Shown: positions 1 to 13,559, counted from the first letter of the stretch. The stretch: 64,000 nt of DNA from Medicago truncatula (GCF_003473485.1 NC_053047.1:36194972-36258971), one strand, 5' to 3'. The notes: generated from the sequence alone by a model not told the origin. Program-made: numbers and translations.

Positions 1-1600
1 TTTTGTGAAAACGTTGGATCCAATTTTGGATTTATTTTTTAAAAAACGAACCAAAATACATACACATATTTATTTAATATTTTTATGATATTTTGCATTA
101 AACTATTCTTTGTTTGCGAATGAATCAACTCCTTATCAACGAACTCACCTTCATTTTAAAATCTTCCTTTTTAAATATATGTTATGATGTATCAAACTTA
201 ATATTTTACCGTATCTTTATAATTTTATTATTATTAGAAGTTCTTACAACTGTATAACTAATTGTATTAGTTTTTTTTTTTCTTTTTGACAAAACTAATT
301 GTATTAGTAGAAGTCTTCCTTTTGCCTCAAAATTAATTCAAACCGTATAACTAGTATTTTGTTTCAAACCGTATAACTATATTTTCTTTAGATAGATAAA
401 CAAAATAACAATCTCAATTGAAAACTCACACACACAATGAAAAATTGAGGTTCAAACTCCAATCAAGATGTTCAAACTAATAATTTCGGCAATTTCATCG
501 ATTGAGTTATGACATGCACATAATAGTTTTTCTTTTAGATAAATAAAAATGTTATAAGTGATTAGAAACTCACAAACACAAATGAAGGGACCAGATTCAA
601 ACCCCGATTTAAGCTAATATTTTTACTCAAACCCGGATTTGAGCTAATATTTTTACTACTTTGTGTATAGGTGCTAATGATTTCTTATTATCTTCTTTCC
701 TAATTCAATAAAAAAATCTTAAAATTAGCTGTTTATGTACATGAACGGTATACATTATTTCCTATAATATATGATTCTCCAGTCAATAAAGAAAACGTAA
801 AATTAGTTAAAAAAACCGTAAAATTAGTATAGTTTATTATTATTTTTGAGGTAGTAAAATTAGTATAGATAGATAGTTGTTTATATACATGAACTGTATA
901 AATTATTTCCTATTATCTTCTCCCCCAATCAATTAAAAAACCTTAAAATATTAGTAGCAGTCTACTAAGTACCTTAAAAAAGAATACTTTATTTTAGGGA
1001 TACGATATAAATGTATTGTATAAATTATAATTATTTCCTATTATCTTCTTCCCCAATCAATTAAAAAAACCTTAAAATATTAGTAGCAGTCTAAGTACAT
1101 TTTTTTTTTCTTTTCTCTTTTGTTTTTTTTATTCCCATAGTACCCAAAAAAAAGTACCTTCTTTTTAGGGACACTATTTTTTGTGATAATGTCGGAATTC
1201 GAACCCCAGACCTTACATATATATTATAACTCGCTGATAGTATATAAAAAAGTACCTTTTTTTTTTAAGGGATACTATATAAACACATTGTATAAATTAT
1301 AAATATTTCCTAATATCTTTCTCCCTAATTAATTAAAAAAAATCCTAAAATTAATTACTAGTTTTCTTTTGCAAGTTGGTCACTCTGTTTCTCCAAAGAC
1401 TCTCTCTCTAGAATTTGTCAGCATCTATAACACGAAATTAATGCATTCAAAACCCGTTTCTCTTTATACAAACTTTCCCAATTCCAATTCCCTTTGTTTT
1501 TTTTTTCATCATCTTGAAAATCATGTGATCTATCTTCCAAAGAGTACCAAACAAACAACCTCAAACTTTGTTTTATATACTAGGTAGTTCTAAAACATCT
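1..1600. other. AT-rich intergenic DNA with a degenerate repeated module
   Basis: No gene is supported here. A module containing TTTCCTATTATCTTCT, then CAATTAAAAAA and CTTAAAAT(A)TTAG, recurs at about 680-735, 745-800, 905-960, 1030-1085 and 1305-1355, partly with a TAGTAGCAGTCTA tail. This looks like an old irregular tandem duplication. Near 1190-1215 the string ATTCGAACCCCAGACC resembles an antisense tRNA B-box, as left by old SINEs. Short open frames here have no coding signature. Confidence 0.5.
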
Positions 1601-1733
1601 TACATAAGACATACACATATAGTTACATAAATAAACCTTAGTGTTGGTGAAGAAAACAAAGAAGCTTATAATATAGTTTTCTTCATTGATACATACAATA
1701 TTTTTGTGACACAACAAGTAAGGTTTTGATACA

Positions 1734-4700
1734 ATGAAGAATCATTATGCTGCTGCCGGTGCCGTCGACAACGTCGCCGGAGAAGGGAATAAGGCATGGA
1801 ATTCAATTGGAACAGGAGGAAGTCATGTTTTTGTTAGGAGGGTTATGCAAATGATTATGTTTCTTGTTGCTTTTGCTGTGTTGTGGATGTTTCTTTATAA
1901 CAATTCTGCTTCTCCTTTTGGTCTTCCTGCTACTATCTCACATTACTTCAATGGTATCTCTACACAAGTAATCTCTCTCTCTCTCTCAAACTCTCTCTTA
2001 GATTGTGATTTACAATTAGAATTTTGGGTTTTGTGTATTATTTTGTGGGCTAATCAAAAAGTTGATTTTTTTTTTTTGGGTTATTGATGTGTTTTGCATT
2101 CAAAAAGTTGAATTTTTTATTTTTGGGTTATTGATGTTGTTTTTCTTTGGAACCAATTAAAGAGTTGAATTTTGTTTTTGGGATTTTGATGTTTGCTTTG
2201 ATGTTGTGGGGCAATTTTGATTCTCCAAGTCAAACATGAACAGAAAAAAAAAATTATACTTTGATGTTTTAAATTTTTGTTAAAGAGTCTCGTATTGGAT
2301 AAAAAGCAACATGTCTGAATATATGTTTATAAATCGATGTAATTATTATATCTTAAACTGATTTTGTGGGGTTGAACCCAACCCCGATTATTAAGAGTTT
2401 TTTTAGTAGAGCTATTTACTGTTTCATTCATATTTTTTTTTTTTCCTACTTTTTTCCTCCTCCTAAATAGTGATGATGATGTGTATAATAGTAGGATATT
2501 CTTTTTCTTTAGTCAAAATATTATTATTTTTTGTATAACATCTAATATCATATTTGATCAACAAAAAGAAGCAAAAACCTATTGTTATTTGTTAAACAAG
2601 ATCATGTGAATTAAACATATATTATTTAGTGAATTGAAGAGAAATTTTTAAGATTTCTTGATAGAGATAAGAAGATCAATTGATTTGGAATGAGAAAATA
2701 AGGGTTAGTAGATAATGGGTAGTGGCGTGTGGGGCTTAATTTGAGTACTTTAATGACATAAAAAGATTACGTTTACTAATTGGGATATGCATCATTTTCA
2801 GCAGACTAAGGGGCAAAATTTTCTGAATTTTTTGAATTTTAATTTTGGATTTTGGCATCATTCGAAATTGTGTGAGGAGGGTCTTTTTCTCATGTCCATT
2901 TTTATAATATTCCTTGAACTATAGAATTGTATAATTTCTTTGTGATTATCATAAGTTTTTATTTTACAAATCATAAGCAAGTTGTGATTGTTATCTTCTT
3001 ACTTGTATAATATAAATCTAAAATTAGTTAAAATAGTTTTAGTGAAAATGGTATTTTTTTTAAAGAAATGAAAAAGTAACTTATTATTAGAATAATAAAA
3101 TTAGTCCATGAAAAAAGTAATAATTTAATTAGAATATTATTTATTGAAGGAATATTTTTGAATCTATTAAATGACTTTTATGAATGTGTATCTGATTGTG
3201 CAAAAAACATTCAATATAACACTGCCACACTATTATGTCACTTCCTAAATTATCACAACATTAATTAATTTACACAAATAATAAACAAAATCATTGTATT
3301 TATCATAGATTTCTGTAAATTGTAGTTTTCTAAAATATTAAATATTTTATTATTATTTTAAAGCATCTTAAGTTTTTGATAATTTTTCAGATTAATTTTA
3401 CAAAAATGAGTTTAATGACTAATGCTAACCGTGTACAAAACTTAACCTTTGTACTTATAGTCATTGATGTCACTTTAATTGATATACTGCCTAAAAAAAA
3501 GATAATATAACACTGCCTTAAAAAAAAATCATATGATTTGATTAATTATTCCGTAAAACTTTTTTACATTGTCATGGTTGTTAACCTTAACAAATAAACA
3601 TATTTAAGCCTTTTTTACAATGTCATGGTTGTTAATTTTGATAGACCCTTGTTTCCAACGTGTTGAGTGCTTCAACTTTCAACCATGCATTGGACCCAAA
3701 AGAATTTCAACTCTGCATCAATTGAATTTTTTTTTGGTGAATTGTTCCCCATTTCCCCACATTCTAGAAACCTCCTAAAATGTGAACATCCATGTCAAAA
3801 CTTTATAACTTGTTTGAGAAGGTGGTTTTTTTTATATTGAAAAAAGAAAAAAAAAAAAAACACACATAACATAGCATCCACAATGAGAATAGGAGATACA
3901 TCAAGGTGTCACGTAAAACAACGAGTCTCGAAGAGTCTGAAACATCTAACTTAGTCTAACCATCGACTACAAAATTCTTTTCACATAATGTATATGAGTC
4001 AACTAGACATCACAATTCAAAAGAATAAGATGTTCGATGGCTTATATCGCTCTTAACATGATCAATCACACGAGGTATGAGCTGCGTATCAGATAGCGAG
4101 ATTTGAGAAGGAAATTTTAAAATAACTTTTTTTTTTTCTTTTTCTTCAAATTGATCCTTAAGGCATAAGTAAGAACCGAAACTCAATTCAAACTGATCCT
4201 CAAATTTTAAAACTGAAAATTCTAAGACACAACTAAAGACAACAATGACCGAGGCCTAATAATATGAACTCTTGTTGAAAGTTTTCAAATTATAGACATT
4301 TTTATACATTTCCAGAAAGATTCCTCGAAATAATTTTATCATTTTTAATTATATGAAACAGTTAATGAATATTCCACAACTAACCAATGTATAAAAAAAT
4401 TAGTATTTGTGTGAGTAATTTATCTATTGTCTTCTAAAGAATGCTTCAATAATAATATTAATTTTATTTTTTTGAAAGAATAATCATATTAATTTATAAG
4501 CATGTTCTAAGCATCATTGATATGCTTCTCAGTTCCCGAACATGTGCTTCTGTTGATTAATATTCTTTGCATCCAATATAAAATTTATTTCTATGTCCTG
4601 TAACACATGTTATTCAATTTTTATTTTATTTTTTTATATTTTTGGCATAACTCCATTTCATTAATCATGCATATATGGGGCAGTAAACCTTAATCCCCAT

Positions 4701-7700
4701 GATTCTTAAAAATAAAACAATACTGTAAAAAAATTCTATGCTTTTCTATTTGCTTTGACAGAGCAAAAGCATTCTTCTCTTTAATTTTGGGTCAATAAGT
4801 TTAAGCTATGCTTTTTTCGTTTCAATTAAAAATTTCATCCAATATAATAATATAATAACAGTATAAAATTCATTCATGTGGACCACATGTTATTTTATTG
4901 TCAACATAAGATCATTGACAGACTTAAATTATTTAAAATGACCTGTGGTTTTTGTGATTTAAGTTGAAAATGATAAACTTAAATACTTGATAGATTTTGT
5001 CTGATCATACACATGATTATTGTATTTGTGCTCATAATTTTTTATCACTTAATTTAATTATCTGTTTTTTCATAATTATTAACCTCTAAAATATTATTGA
5101 AAAACTGATTTCAAATTATTCAGAATAAATGGTTATTTGTGTTTTTTTTTTTTTTTTTTGTGTTAATTTGTTTTTATAGGTGTCTTCTTTAGAACATCAT
5201 TGCCTCAACTTGCATATTTACATTTTTTTAAGGTAATGTTTTTGCATGTTTGTGACCATATTGATGAACCACGTGCTAACATATATAATTTCCTTTGATC
5301 AGACATAACCAGCTGTACACATGGTTGTTCCAATGTAGACTAAGGGTTGACTGCTTGCTTTAATTTCAAATAAACATTACCAATCCACATTGTTCTTTCA
5401 TCATAATTATTTAAAGATTAGAGAATTTCAATTTACCAATTTTATTGGCTTAGATGAAAATAATTGTGTTGGTAATGTTGTTTATGCCCACTTTACTCAT
5501 TTAAATAGGAATTTTTATTACTCGGTCACAGATACATACTAGACGTTTCGTATAATCAGAATGTCATTGGATTGAAATCAGATGGTTTGGATTTTCATAC
5601 ATATTAATTTAAAAAATTAAGTTTAAAATATGATCAACCTAATCTCGATTCAACGAACACCGATGTATTTACCATAAAATAGTGGGAAAGGAACTATAGA
5701 AGGCTATATATCTATAAGTTGTTGGCAACTTGCAATATATCTATATGCAACTTACCATAAAAATAACTATAGAAAGCAATATATTAATTGCACTTTTTGT
5801 TAAAAGCACTACTATTGTTCCATGATCCATAATGTCTACAACCCTTTTTTATTTTTCATATAATGTAGTGGGAAAGGAATAAAGGGATATATTTTCCTTG
5901 GTAGGATATTATTCTTTGAGGTTGGCATCCTCAATAATGGTGATATAGTGTCACACAAATCAGTTTCCACTCTATATTTCTACATATAGGATCATAGGTG
6001 AGATTTTGAAGGTAAACATGACATGTAAACCACTTAAAAATCATGTACAATTTTTACCCCAAATAGTCTTATGAGCCACTTGTGTATATAAGAAAATAGA
6101 GAGGGGACCAACCATCTTGTGTTCATTTATGTTTATCTATGTCCTAATTAATATGAATATGATATGTTTTTGACTTCAAATTTGATGGCTTTAATGTACT
6201 TTTTGCACACCTTTTCTTTTTGGATTTTTTTTACCTAAATCCTAATTTCTAACCATTTTTTGATGTCATGAATTTTAGCAAAGGATTGCTTTATCTCTTT
6301 ATTATCTATTTATAAGAAGCTAGTTGCTATTTTTTTTGGTGTAGGAATCTTGTTGAATACATTATGACAGATGTAATTATTTTTACTCTGTTTTATTTTG
6401 GTAATATAGGTTGTAATATCTCTTATTTTGATGCTTAAAAAAATTGTGATGCCAAATTGTAACTTTAGTTTTCTTCTAGCATTGCCTTGGTGTGTGTTTG
6501 GTTATGCAATGATAAAAGTTGATTTTGATTTAAGGTGAATTGAATGTAAAATGATTTATATTTAAATATTTGTGTGAAATTAAGTTGAATAATAAATTTT
6601 AAAATTAAAATAAATTGTAAAGCAAAAACTCTAAAATTCTAAATCCTAACTTTCTTCTAGCATTACTTCAGAGCTCACAACACACCTTAAGTTTGTTCAC
6701 AGTGAGTTTGATGAAATCACGGTGACACCTTGAGTTTGTTGAAACTCTAAATCCTAACTTTCTCTGAAATCACCGTGGTTAACTGTGATTCCCAAACCCA
6801 CCGCTAATCCGAACATACACTTTGACATTGCCAAAAGTAGAACCAAACACACACTTTCCATGTCATTGATGAATGATGAATGTCTTATATGAAATATGAA
6901 CTTAATTTTTTTACAAGTGTTTAATGATGTCTTATATGTTTATGTAACAGGAGTACTATGATCCAAAGCTAAAGAGTGTTCTTAAACAAGCATCAATGAA
7001 GGATAAAACAGTGATAATCACAACATTGAATGATGCATGGGCTGAACCAGGTTCAATATTTGATCAATTTCTTGAGAGTTTTCAAATTGGTGGGAACCAA
7101 ACACAAAAGCTATTGGATCATCTTGTGGTAATAACATGGGACCAAAAAGCATACTCTCGTTGCATTGCTTTGCACAAATATTGTTATCAACTTCAAACTA
7201 AAGGGGACAATTTCACCAATGAAGCTTTTTTCATGACTCCAACTTACTTACATATGATGTGGAGAAGAATTGAATTTCTTGGTGCTGTTCTTCATTTGGG
7301 ATATAGCTTTGTGTTCACGGTATGTATATTTCTTGTGCAAGAAGTTACTTCTTCAAATGCTTTACCATGCACACACACATAGAGATGATTAAGATTGAGA
7401 TTCATAGTTACTTGTGTAAGGGGTTATGTCATAAAATAGATTAAACTAAGTTATACCAAATGTTTCATTATATGGGGTGTGTGCAAAGCTTATTTGATTA
7501 TCTTTTGAACCAAGCAATTATGTACTATGAAGCACGGACACGGACACAGACACCGGCACGCCGACATCGATAATAATTTGATAAAATGACATTAATTCAG
7601 TGTAATCATATGTGTCGGTGTCGTGTTGGTGTCTGACACTGGGACACACCTAATTCGAGGCGTGTCCGTGCTTCATGTCTGATAAACACTTCATTAAGTT

Positions 7701-9187
7701 GCTTAGAGCTGTGAAGGGGTTGGACAAGTTCCACAATTAACACATTAAAATTATGATACCCAAATTGAATGTTGTGTTTTTTCATTTGCAGGACACTGAT
7801 ATAATGTGGCTAAGGGATCCATTCAAACAATTTTACAAAGATGCAGATTTCCAAATTGCTTGTGATTATTTCAATGGAAACTCCTATGACATGCACAACT
7901 ATCCAAATGGAGGATTCACATATGTAAAATCAAATCGAAGAACAATTTGGTTCTACAAATTTTGGTTCAACTCTAGAGAAACATATCCAACTATGCATGA
8001 TCAAGATGTTCTTAACAAGATCAAAATGCATCCCTTAATTACAAATAAAAAGCTTAAGATTAGGTTCTTAAGCACAAGCTATTTTGGAGGGTTTTGTCAA
8101 TCTAGCAAGGATTTTGGTAAAGCTTTAACAATGCATGCTAATTGTTGTGTTGGCTTGGAGAACAAGGTTAATGATCTTAAGATTTTGCTTGAGGATTGGA
8201 AGAAGTATATGGCATTGCCTGAAGATAAGAGAAAAACTTCACACCCTTCTTGGAGTGTGCCAAAAACTTGCAGGTAATGCAAATTAATTTTGTTAATATA
8301 GGCTCTTAATTAGTTTCTTTTATTCATTAAGTGTGTGCTTCGTATTTTGATGGGTATGTCAAATCGAGTTAGGATCTTCTCTATTTAGTGTCCTCTCCAT
8401 TTCTTCCATTTAGAGAAATAAAAACATAATAAAATTTGAAAAAAATTATAAATAATTAATAGTGGTTGGACCCACTATCTACCTTTTTGTATTTATATCC
8501 CACCAAATAGTATTCTCCATTTATTTTAAACAAATGGAGAAGATCTTTACTTGTAAGAAACACAATGACTAACCGTGATTTTACAAAGGTTACAAAAGTG
8601 TATCTTTTGAAAAGTCACGACGGATCACCATAAATCTGGCATATTCATCGTGATACCAATTATAGACTAAATACGTCGATTCCAAATTTTGCCTTTGGTT
8701 TTTAGTGTAAAATTTCACAAGGATTTCATAAAACTACAAAGTCATAAAGTCAAAGAAAATAGAGTCTAGATAGAATCATTATAAGATAAAATTGATTTTT
8801 TAGTTTCATTGTATAATTTATGTATCTTGTCTAGAATATAAACCAAATACATCATTTATGCAATAAATCAAAGAATTTAAATGTTTCTTATAAATAGAAC
8901 CGGATGGAGTATTATTCAATTCAACTTTGGGAGATGTTCATAGAATCAAGGTTAAAAATATCAATAATCTATTCAATTGTCAATTACATGTTATTTGACC
9001 TTTCCAAATGTTCTATAAAAAATGTAGTTTCCTATCATTGTTTAATTGGGGGTCCATTTTATGTTGCTATCATCTTTAATATTATCATTTTTTTTGTCTG
9101 TTTGTAATTTCTTCATTGTTGACATCATGTAGGGGTTCCTTTGAACGTAACAAAGAAAGGCTGAACAAAAACAAAGGGGGGTCGTAA
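1734..9187 (+). CDS. Nucleotide-diphospho-sugar transferase family protein (GT77-like, PF03407 type), 4 exons
   Basis: Probable Golgi type II membrane glycosyltransferase that moves a sugar from a nucleotide sugar onto cell-wall or glycoprotein acceptors; the acceptor cannot be read from the sequence. Proposed exons are 1734-1967, 6951-7319, 7792-8273 and 9133-9187, all with GT-AG borders and matching phases, giving about 379 residues. Residues 37-55 form one hydrophobic membrane anchor after a short N-terminal tail. Exon 2 has the family block KDKTVIITTLNDAW and the WDQKA segment. Exon 3 opens with DTDIMWLRDP, which carries the DxD metal and nucleotide-sugar motif (residues 202-204), and later has the NYPNGGF and HANCCVGL blocks typical of Arabidopsis At4g15970-like proteins. 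Reading past 8273 meets a stop within two codons; splicing to 9133 adds a basic tail and is preferred. Intron 1 is long (about 5 kb). The family assignment is strong, the terminal exon moderate. Confidence 0.85.
1968..6950 (+). other. Long first intron of the glycosyltransferase gene
   Basis: About 5 kb of AT-rich sequence between donor GTAATC at 1968 and acceptor ACAG ending at 6950. No second gene is supported inside it. It includes long T and A runs (for example about 5143-5159 and 3846-3860), and a possible MITE near its 3' end that is listed separately. Confidence 0.6.
6487..6858. mobile_element. Possible MITE in glycosyltransferase intron 1
   Basis: The left end reads TTGGTGTGTGTTTGGTTATG and the right end is close to its inverse (AACCAAACACACACTTTCC). 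The 'GTGTTTGGTT' style ends are common in Tourist/PIF and hAT-like plant MITEs. I could not define a clean target-site duplication. The internal sequence repeats 'AAACTCTAAATCCTAACTTTCT' twice (about 6635 and 6740). Confidence 0.35.
7527..7676. mobile_element. Short inverted-repeat element (CGGACAC family) in intron 2
   Basis: About 150 bp between the inverted ends ATGAAGCACGGACACG and CGTGTCCGTGCTTCAT, inside glycosyltransferase intron 2. The interior carries GTGTCGGTGTCGTGTTGGTGTC-like words. Degenerate relatives occur near 18190, 32965, 41010, 42770, 43000, 52575 and 57080, so it belongs to a dispersed family. The superfamily is not assigned because no clear target duplication was found. 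Confidence 0.65.
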
Positions 9188-9189
9188 CA

Positions 9190-10820
9190 GTAAATTATCA
9201 TGAGGTATTTTATTCATTTTATCATTTAATACTGCTACATAATTTGTTTTTGTTTCTTTATTAATTTATTATTTAATTACTGCTACATGTTTTTGTTTTT
9301 TTATTACTTGGTGACATCTTTTGTGTTGATTTCGTTACATTTATGTATTGGTTTTGAAGGTTGGAGAATATAGGGCAGGGAGAAAAGAATATTCAAGTTC
9401 TTTTGTATTGGAAAAGATGTGTGAAAGTGGTAGACAATTTTAAAATATAATAGGGCAGGGAGAAAAATATTCAACTTCTCTGAATTCTGGTTACAAATTT
9501 ACAATTGTGAATTAAAGTGGTTTTTTTTTAATTAGTTTGGATTTTCATTAAAGTTATTTTCTTTTCATTTCTCATGTATTTATTTCATTTTTTTATTTTA
9601 CATTATATTTCGATTTTTTTTCTCAAACTGTAAATTTGTAGGATGATAGTTGAATAGTTTTCTTGATTTTTATTCCCCATAGAATACATACATCAACAAT
9701 AGTCCATTGTAGTAGAAATTAGAAAAGGGTGGTGTTACTATCAACCATTTTGATCATATGATTGCTAGTTGACTTAGCAAATTTTGTCAAAGAAATCTTG
9801 GATTTTTAAATCAAAACCATTAATTGATTACTTTATAAACCTTCCATCAACATTTAGTTAAAACAAAGCTTAACATTTTTGAACTAATTAATGGTACATA
9901 CCATAAGATAAAAAGATATTTTTTGATGTTATATTTTGCCTGTATTAAGCAACATAAGGGCTTAAAGAGCAAAAATATCAACATGATTTACAATCTCACC
10001 TAACAAGAAAATGGCACTTTTTTTCCTTCAAAAAAAAAAAAAAAAAAGAAAATGACACTTTAGTCAACAAGTTCAGAAAACTTAGAAAGTAGAATTGAAC
10101 AAAACAAATTAACGTAATTAGAGAGAATTGCAATAGTAGATAAAGATGCTCTTGAATCTTGAAACTGATCTAAAATTGTTGAGGTAGAAGTTAATAGTGA
10201 CCAACACCTAGCTATAACTATAATGTTAAATATTTGTTTTAAACTACATAGTTATGTTGAACTTTTTTCTTTAAATTTGTGTGTAATGAAGGAAGTCTAA
10301 GAAATCATTCACATTGAACCAAAAACAACCACAAATAAATTTGACACTATATCTTAATTAAAAATCTTAAGACATGTTAAGTTTATGTAGTTGAAATAGT
10401 TCTTAACATCCATTTTTCATTCAATAGTAAACTCTTGTTCACACTTGAAAATACCATTATATTACATATCCTTTGTAAGAATTTCTATATAATCATAAAC
10501 GAAATTCTACTTATACAATGGAAACAAAAACGGATTGTAGAGACATACCTCCCGCCATTGTTTTTGCTTGAAGATGTTTTTGACTCTTATAAACCTTCCA
10601 CAATCTCATTTTGACGGTGTCAGTTTTCTGTATAGAGATGTTAGGTTTAGGGGACCAAAACAATGAACTACACTTCTTTATATAACATCTACTATAAAAA
10701 AATTAAAACACGTGCAAAATAAAACTACTCCTCCACTCACTCATTATGGTTACTAAATTTAAGAGAAAGAATAAAGACCATTTTCTAATGAATGGGTAAT
10801 TACCACTTATTTACTTAAAT
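9190..10820. other. Intergenic, no supported gene
   Basis: AT-rich DNA between the glycosyltransferase and the first MITE. A phrase ATAGGGCAGGGAGAAAA is repeated at about 9370 and 9449. On the minus strand a purine/pyrimidine context around 10535-10640 could be a 5' leader with ATGGCGGGAG followed by a consensus donor GTATGT, but no downstream exon could be recognised, so no gene is called. Confidence 0.45.
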
Positions 10821-10827
10821 AAATAAA

Positions 10828-10996
10828 GAGGAATGCTAACAACACATATTGTAACATACACTTTCTAACATACTTTTTTTTATTGGTTAAAATTCACATG
10901 GGTCCCACCAATTCATGTGGGTCCCATGTGAGTTTTAACCAATCAAAGAGAGCGTGTTGAAAATGCGTGTTACAATGTGTGTTGCTAGCATTTCTC
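10828..10996. mobile_element. 169-bp MITE with 9-bp target duplication
   Basis: The ends are GAGGAATGCTAACAACACAT on the left and, inverted on the right, GAGAAATGCTAGCAACACAC. The whole element folds into a hairpin around GTGGGTCCCA. It is flanked by ATAAATAAA on both sides (10819-10827 and 10997-11005). The 9-bp length fits a Mutator-like MITE, but the flanks are low-complexity, so that length is less certain than the element itself. Confidence 0.75.
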
Positions 10997-11041
10997 ATAA
11001 ATAAATAACTTAAATAAGGGAAAAATACAACATCCTTTTTA

Positions 11042-11921
11042 GGCTTAAATGCTATTTTGGTCCTTTAAATATTTATTTGGTATCGTTTTGGTCTCTTAAC
11101 TAAAAAAAAGATTGTTTGAGTACTATATCTTTATCTCGTTACCTGTTTTGGTCCCTTTTGTTAAAAAAATCAAAAAAAACGTTAGGGTTTGTATTATTCC
11201 CCTTCTTCCTTCTCCTTTCATCATCTTCTTCATGATCTTCATCATCAACAACACACTAACTCAGAAAAAAAAATCTTTTTCAATCTTTACCAATTTAGAA
11301 CCCAAAATCCATCATTTCTTCAATCTTATTCTTTATAGTTTCCTAAAACCATTTCCATTTTTCTCTCTCACCAAAACTTTGAATCTAGAAAAACGACAGT
11401 GGATAGTAGATCCTCCTAGAAACGGCGACGATGACTGTTGATGATGAGTTATTGAACTCGAAAATGAATCAATGTCTTGCAAGATGAATTTGGGCATGGT
11501 TAAATAAAAGAGGGGTTATGGATTTGGGTTGAAGATGAATCAATGTCCTGCAAGATGAATTAGTGGATATTTAGTTTTTTTTAGTTTTTTTCGATTATTT
11601 CCTTTTTTTTCTGGATTTAATTGATGAATATGATGAAGGTTTTGATGAAGATGAAGAAGATGATAAAAAAAACTTAATGCTCTTTTCGTCCTTTAAGTAT
11701 TTATTTGGTATCACTTTGGTCCCTTAATGTTTCCAGAGCCAATGCCAAAACGACACGTGTACCACACTTAACGTTTTTTATTAAACCTAACAGAAACCTA
11801 ACGGAATGGACCAAAAAATGTAACGAAAATTAAATTAAAGTACTCAAACAATCTTTTTTTTAGTTAAGGGACCAAAGCGATACCAAATAAATATTTAAGA
11901 GACCAAAAGAGCATTTAAGCC
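11042..11921. mobile_element. Non-autonomous Mutator-like (MULE) element, 880 bp
   Basis: Terminal inverted repeats of at least about 83 bp run from GGCTTAAATGCTATTTTGGT on the left to an inverted copy ending GCATTTAAGCC on the right, with only a few mismatches. An identical 9-bp flank, TCCTTTTTA, lies on each side (11033-11041 and 11922-11930), which is the target duplication size of Mutator-like elements. An additional inner copy of part of the terminal repeat lies near 11674-11730 in the right-hand orientation. No transposase is encoded. Open frames inside it, such as 11112-11441, should not be taken as genes. Confidence 0.88.
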
Positions 11922-11930
11922 TCCTTTTTA

Positions 11931-13380
11931 TAATTTGAAAAACCACAAACTTTTAAATTTTATTTTGGTTTCAAACTCTTACACTTTTTGTAACCAAAAA
12001 AACTCTTACACTTTTTATTATTATTTGTGTATGTATGTTTTGTTCAAAATTATACCAACACATTGCACGGATTTGTGACTGGTTAATTATAAAAAATGAG
12101 GTAATTGCTTCATGAACCCCAACAATGCTCAATCTGCTGAAAAAATGCTTATAGGAAGAGTCACACCCAAAAGATGAATCAAAAATGAAATTAAAGAGTT
12201 ACATAACACGTCATTTGAGGAATAGGATTGCTTGCATTCACATTTTTCTGCAATTGCAATATCATTTAAAATGTTTTTGGTCGTTTCCTCACATTGAATG
12301 GAAGAGTTTAAAAAAAATAAAGTTGATGGTGGTTCCCTATTCGATCCAATGACCAATATGGAGTACTTGAATAATCCAATTATTTTCTTTTTTGACCTAT
12401 TTGATGGACCACCAATAACGTCGGTTCACCTATTCGATGGTAAATGAAAAAGTTATCGAGCAAGGGTGGAGTGACTTGATATGCTTTTATTATGATGCTG
12501 AAAAAGTTGTTAATGCAATGGTCATGCAACAAATGCATTCATTGAGTTCAGCATTTAAGTTTTTTGGTTAATTTGTCCTAAGAATAATTTTATGAGAGCA
12601 TTGTTATTTATCTAAAGAGATTTTATCAAGAATTGATTAAGAAAAAGTTTCAATCAATTAAATTTGTTATTTGTTGGAAATCAAAGGAGGTAATAGTATG
12701 TAATTAAGGAAATGTTTTAGCAAATACATTGTCTTGAAATTTTCTTGATACAATTTGTCATTTCCCTTAAAATATCACTATTTACCACAAAAAAAAGGGT
12801 CAATCTTTTTTTTTACTTGTTTTATATTTTACTTTTCAAAACCAATCTACATTATATAGATAAAACCAAATGAACCAAAAATAAATAAATAAAAATAATG
12901 AATAATTTTTTAAAAAACACTTTGTAAAATTGGATTATCATGAATATAATTCATATAAATGATATTTTTTTAAAAGGATTCATATAAATGATATTCAAAA
13001 TAGTAAAATGATTTTACTCCTTCGATTAAACGTTTCCCCAACTCGCAGTAAAAAAAAACATACGTCACACTCAAAAGTCACAAATTAGAGCAAAGGAAGT
13101 CTAAAGATATCCTTTGGCAACAAAACAAAGATTCTGCCATGATAAGCAAAGGACTGCACATATTCCTGAAGAATTCTAAACATACATAACAACAATTATG
13201 TAGAATATTTGAGTATAAAAATATTTGATATTGCTTTTGAATTTTGATTACAACCTTTTTTAAACGAGTTTGTATGTACTCACTACTTGTGCTTTTTAGT
13301 GAAAGGAATTCCTGTCTCCTAACAGGTTCTTGGGACTTTTGTGTTGTTTGTCTTTCTTGCAAGGTTTATTAGTGCTAGCA
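11931..13380. other. Intergenic, no supported gene
   Basis: AT-rich sequence. Short open frames on the minus strand (12129-12356 and 13078-13362) show no recognisable domain. The latter could be a further part of the LINE remnant just downstream in coordinate order, but I cannot show it. Confidence 0.4.
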
Positions 13381-13391
13381 GATACAAGCTC

Positions 13392-13545
13392 TTCATTAAC
13401 ATAGATAAGTATTATGGGCCTAACACAACCCCACAAAACCGGCTTGTGAGGTGAGGATTGCCCCCACTTATAAATAAATTGTCAGGTCAACTCGTAACCG
13501 ATGTGGGACTCTTAACAATAAGAGGGTGTAGCAGTTTGAGTCATC
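13392..13545. repeat. Interspersed repeat with CTTATAAA and CGATGTGGGACT
   Basis: Contains the phrase AACCGGCTTGTGAGGTGAGG, then GATTGCCCCCACTTATAAA and later CGATGTGGGACTCTTAACA. I recognise this wording as a common dispersed repeat of legume genomes, possibly an LTR or TRIM fragment. It interrupts the surrounding minus-strand LINE remnant. The class is uncertain. Confidence 0.4.
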
Positions 13546-13559
13546 TTGGTTACCTTAGG

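Noticed and set aside
10535-10640. Minus-strand leader-like sequence with ATGGCGGGAG|GTATGT
   Set aside because: It looks like a first exon, but no following exon could be found in 9.2-10.5 kb, so a gene is not supported.
11112-11441. 109-residue open frame on the plus strand
   Set aside because: It lies within the Mutator-like element and overlaps its terminal repeat; composition is low-complexity Phe/Ile/Lys with no domain.
13078-13362. 94-residue minus-strand open frame
   Set aside because: It could be part of the LINE relic, but shows no recognisable motif, so it was not annotated as a gene.
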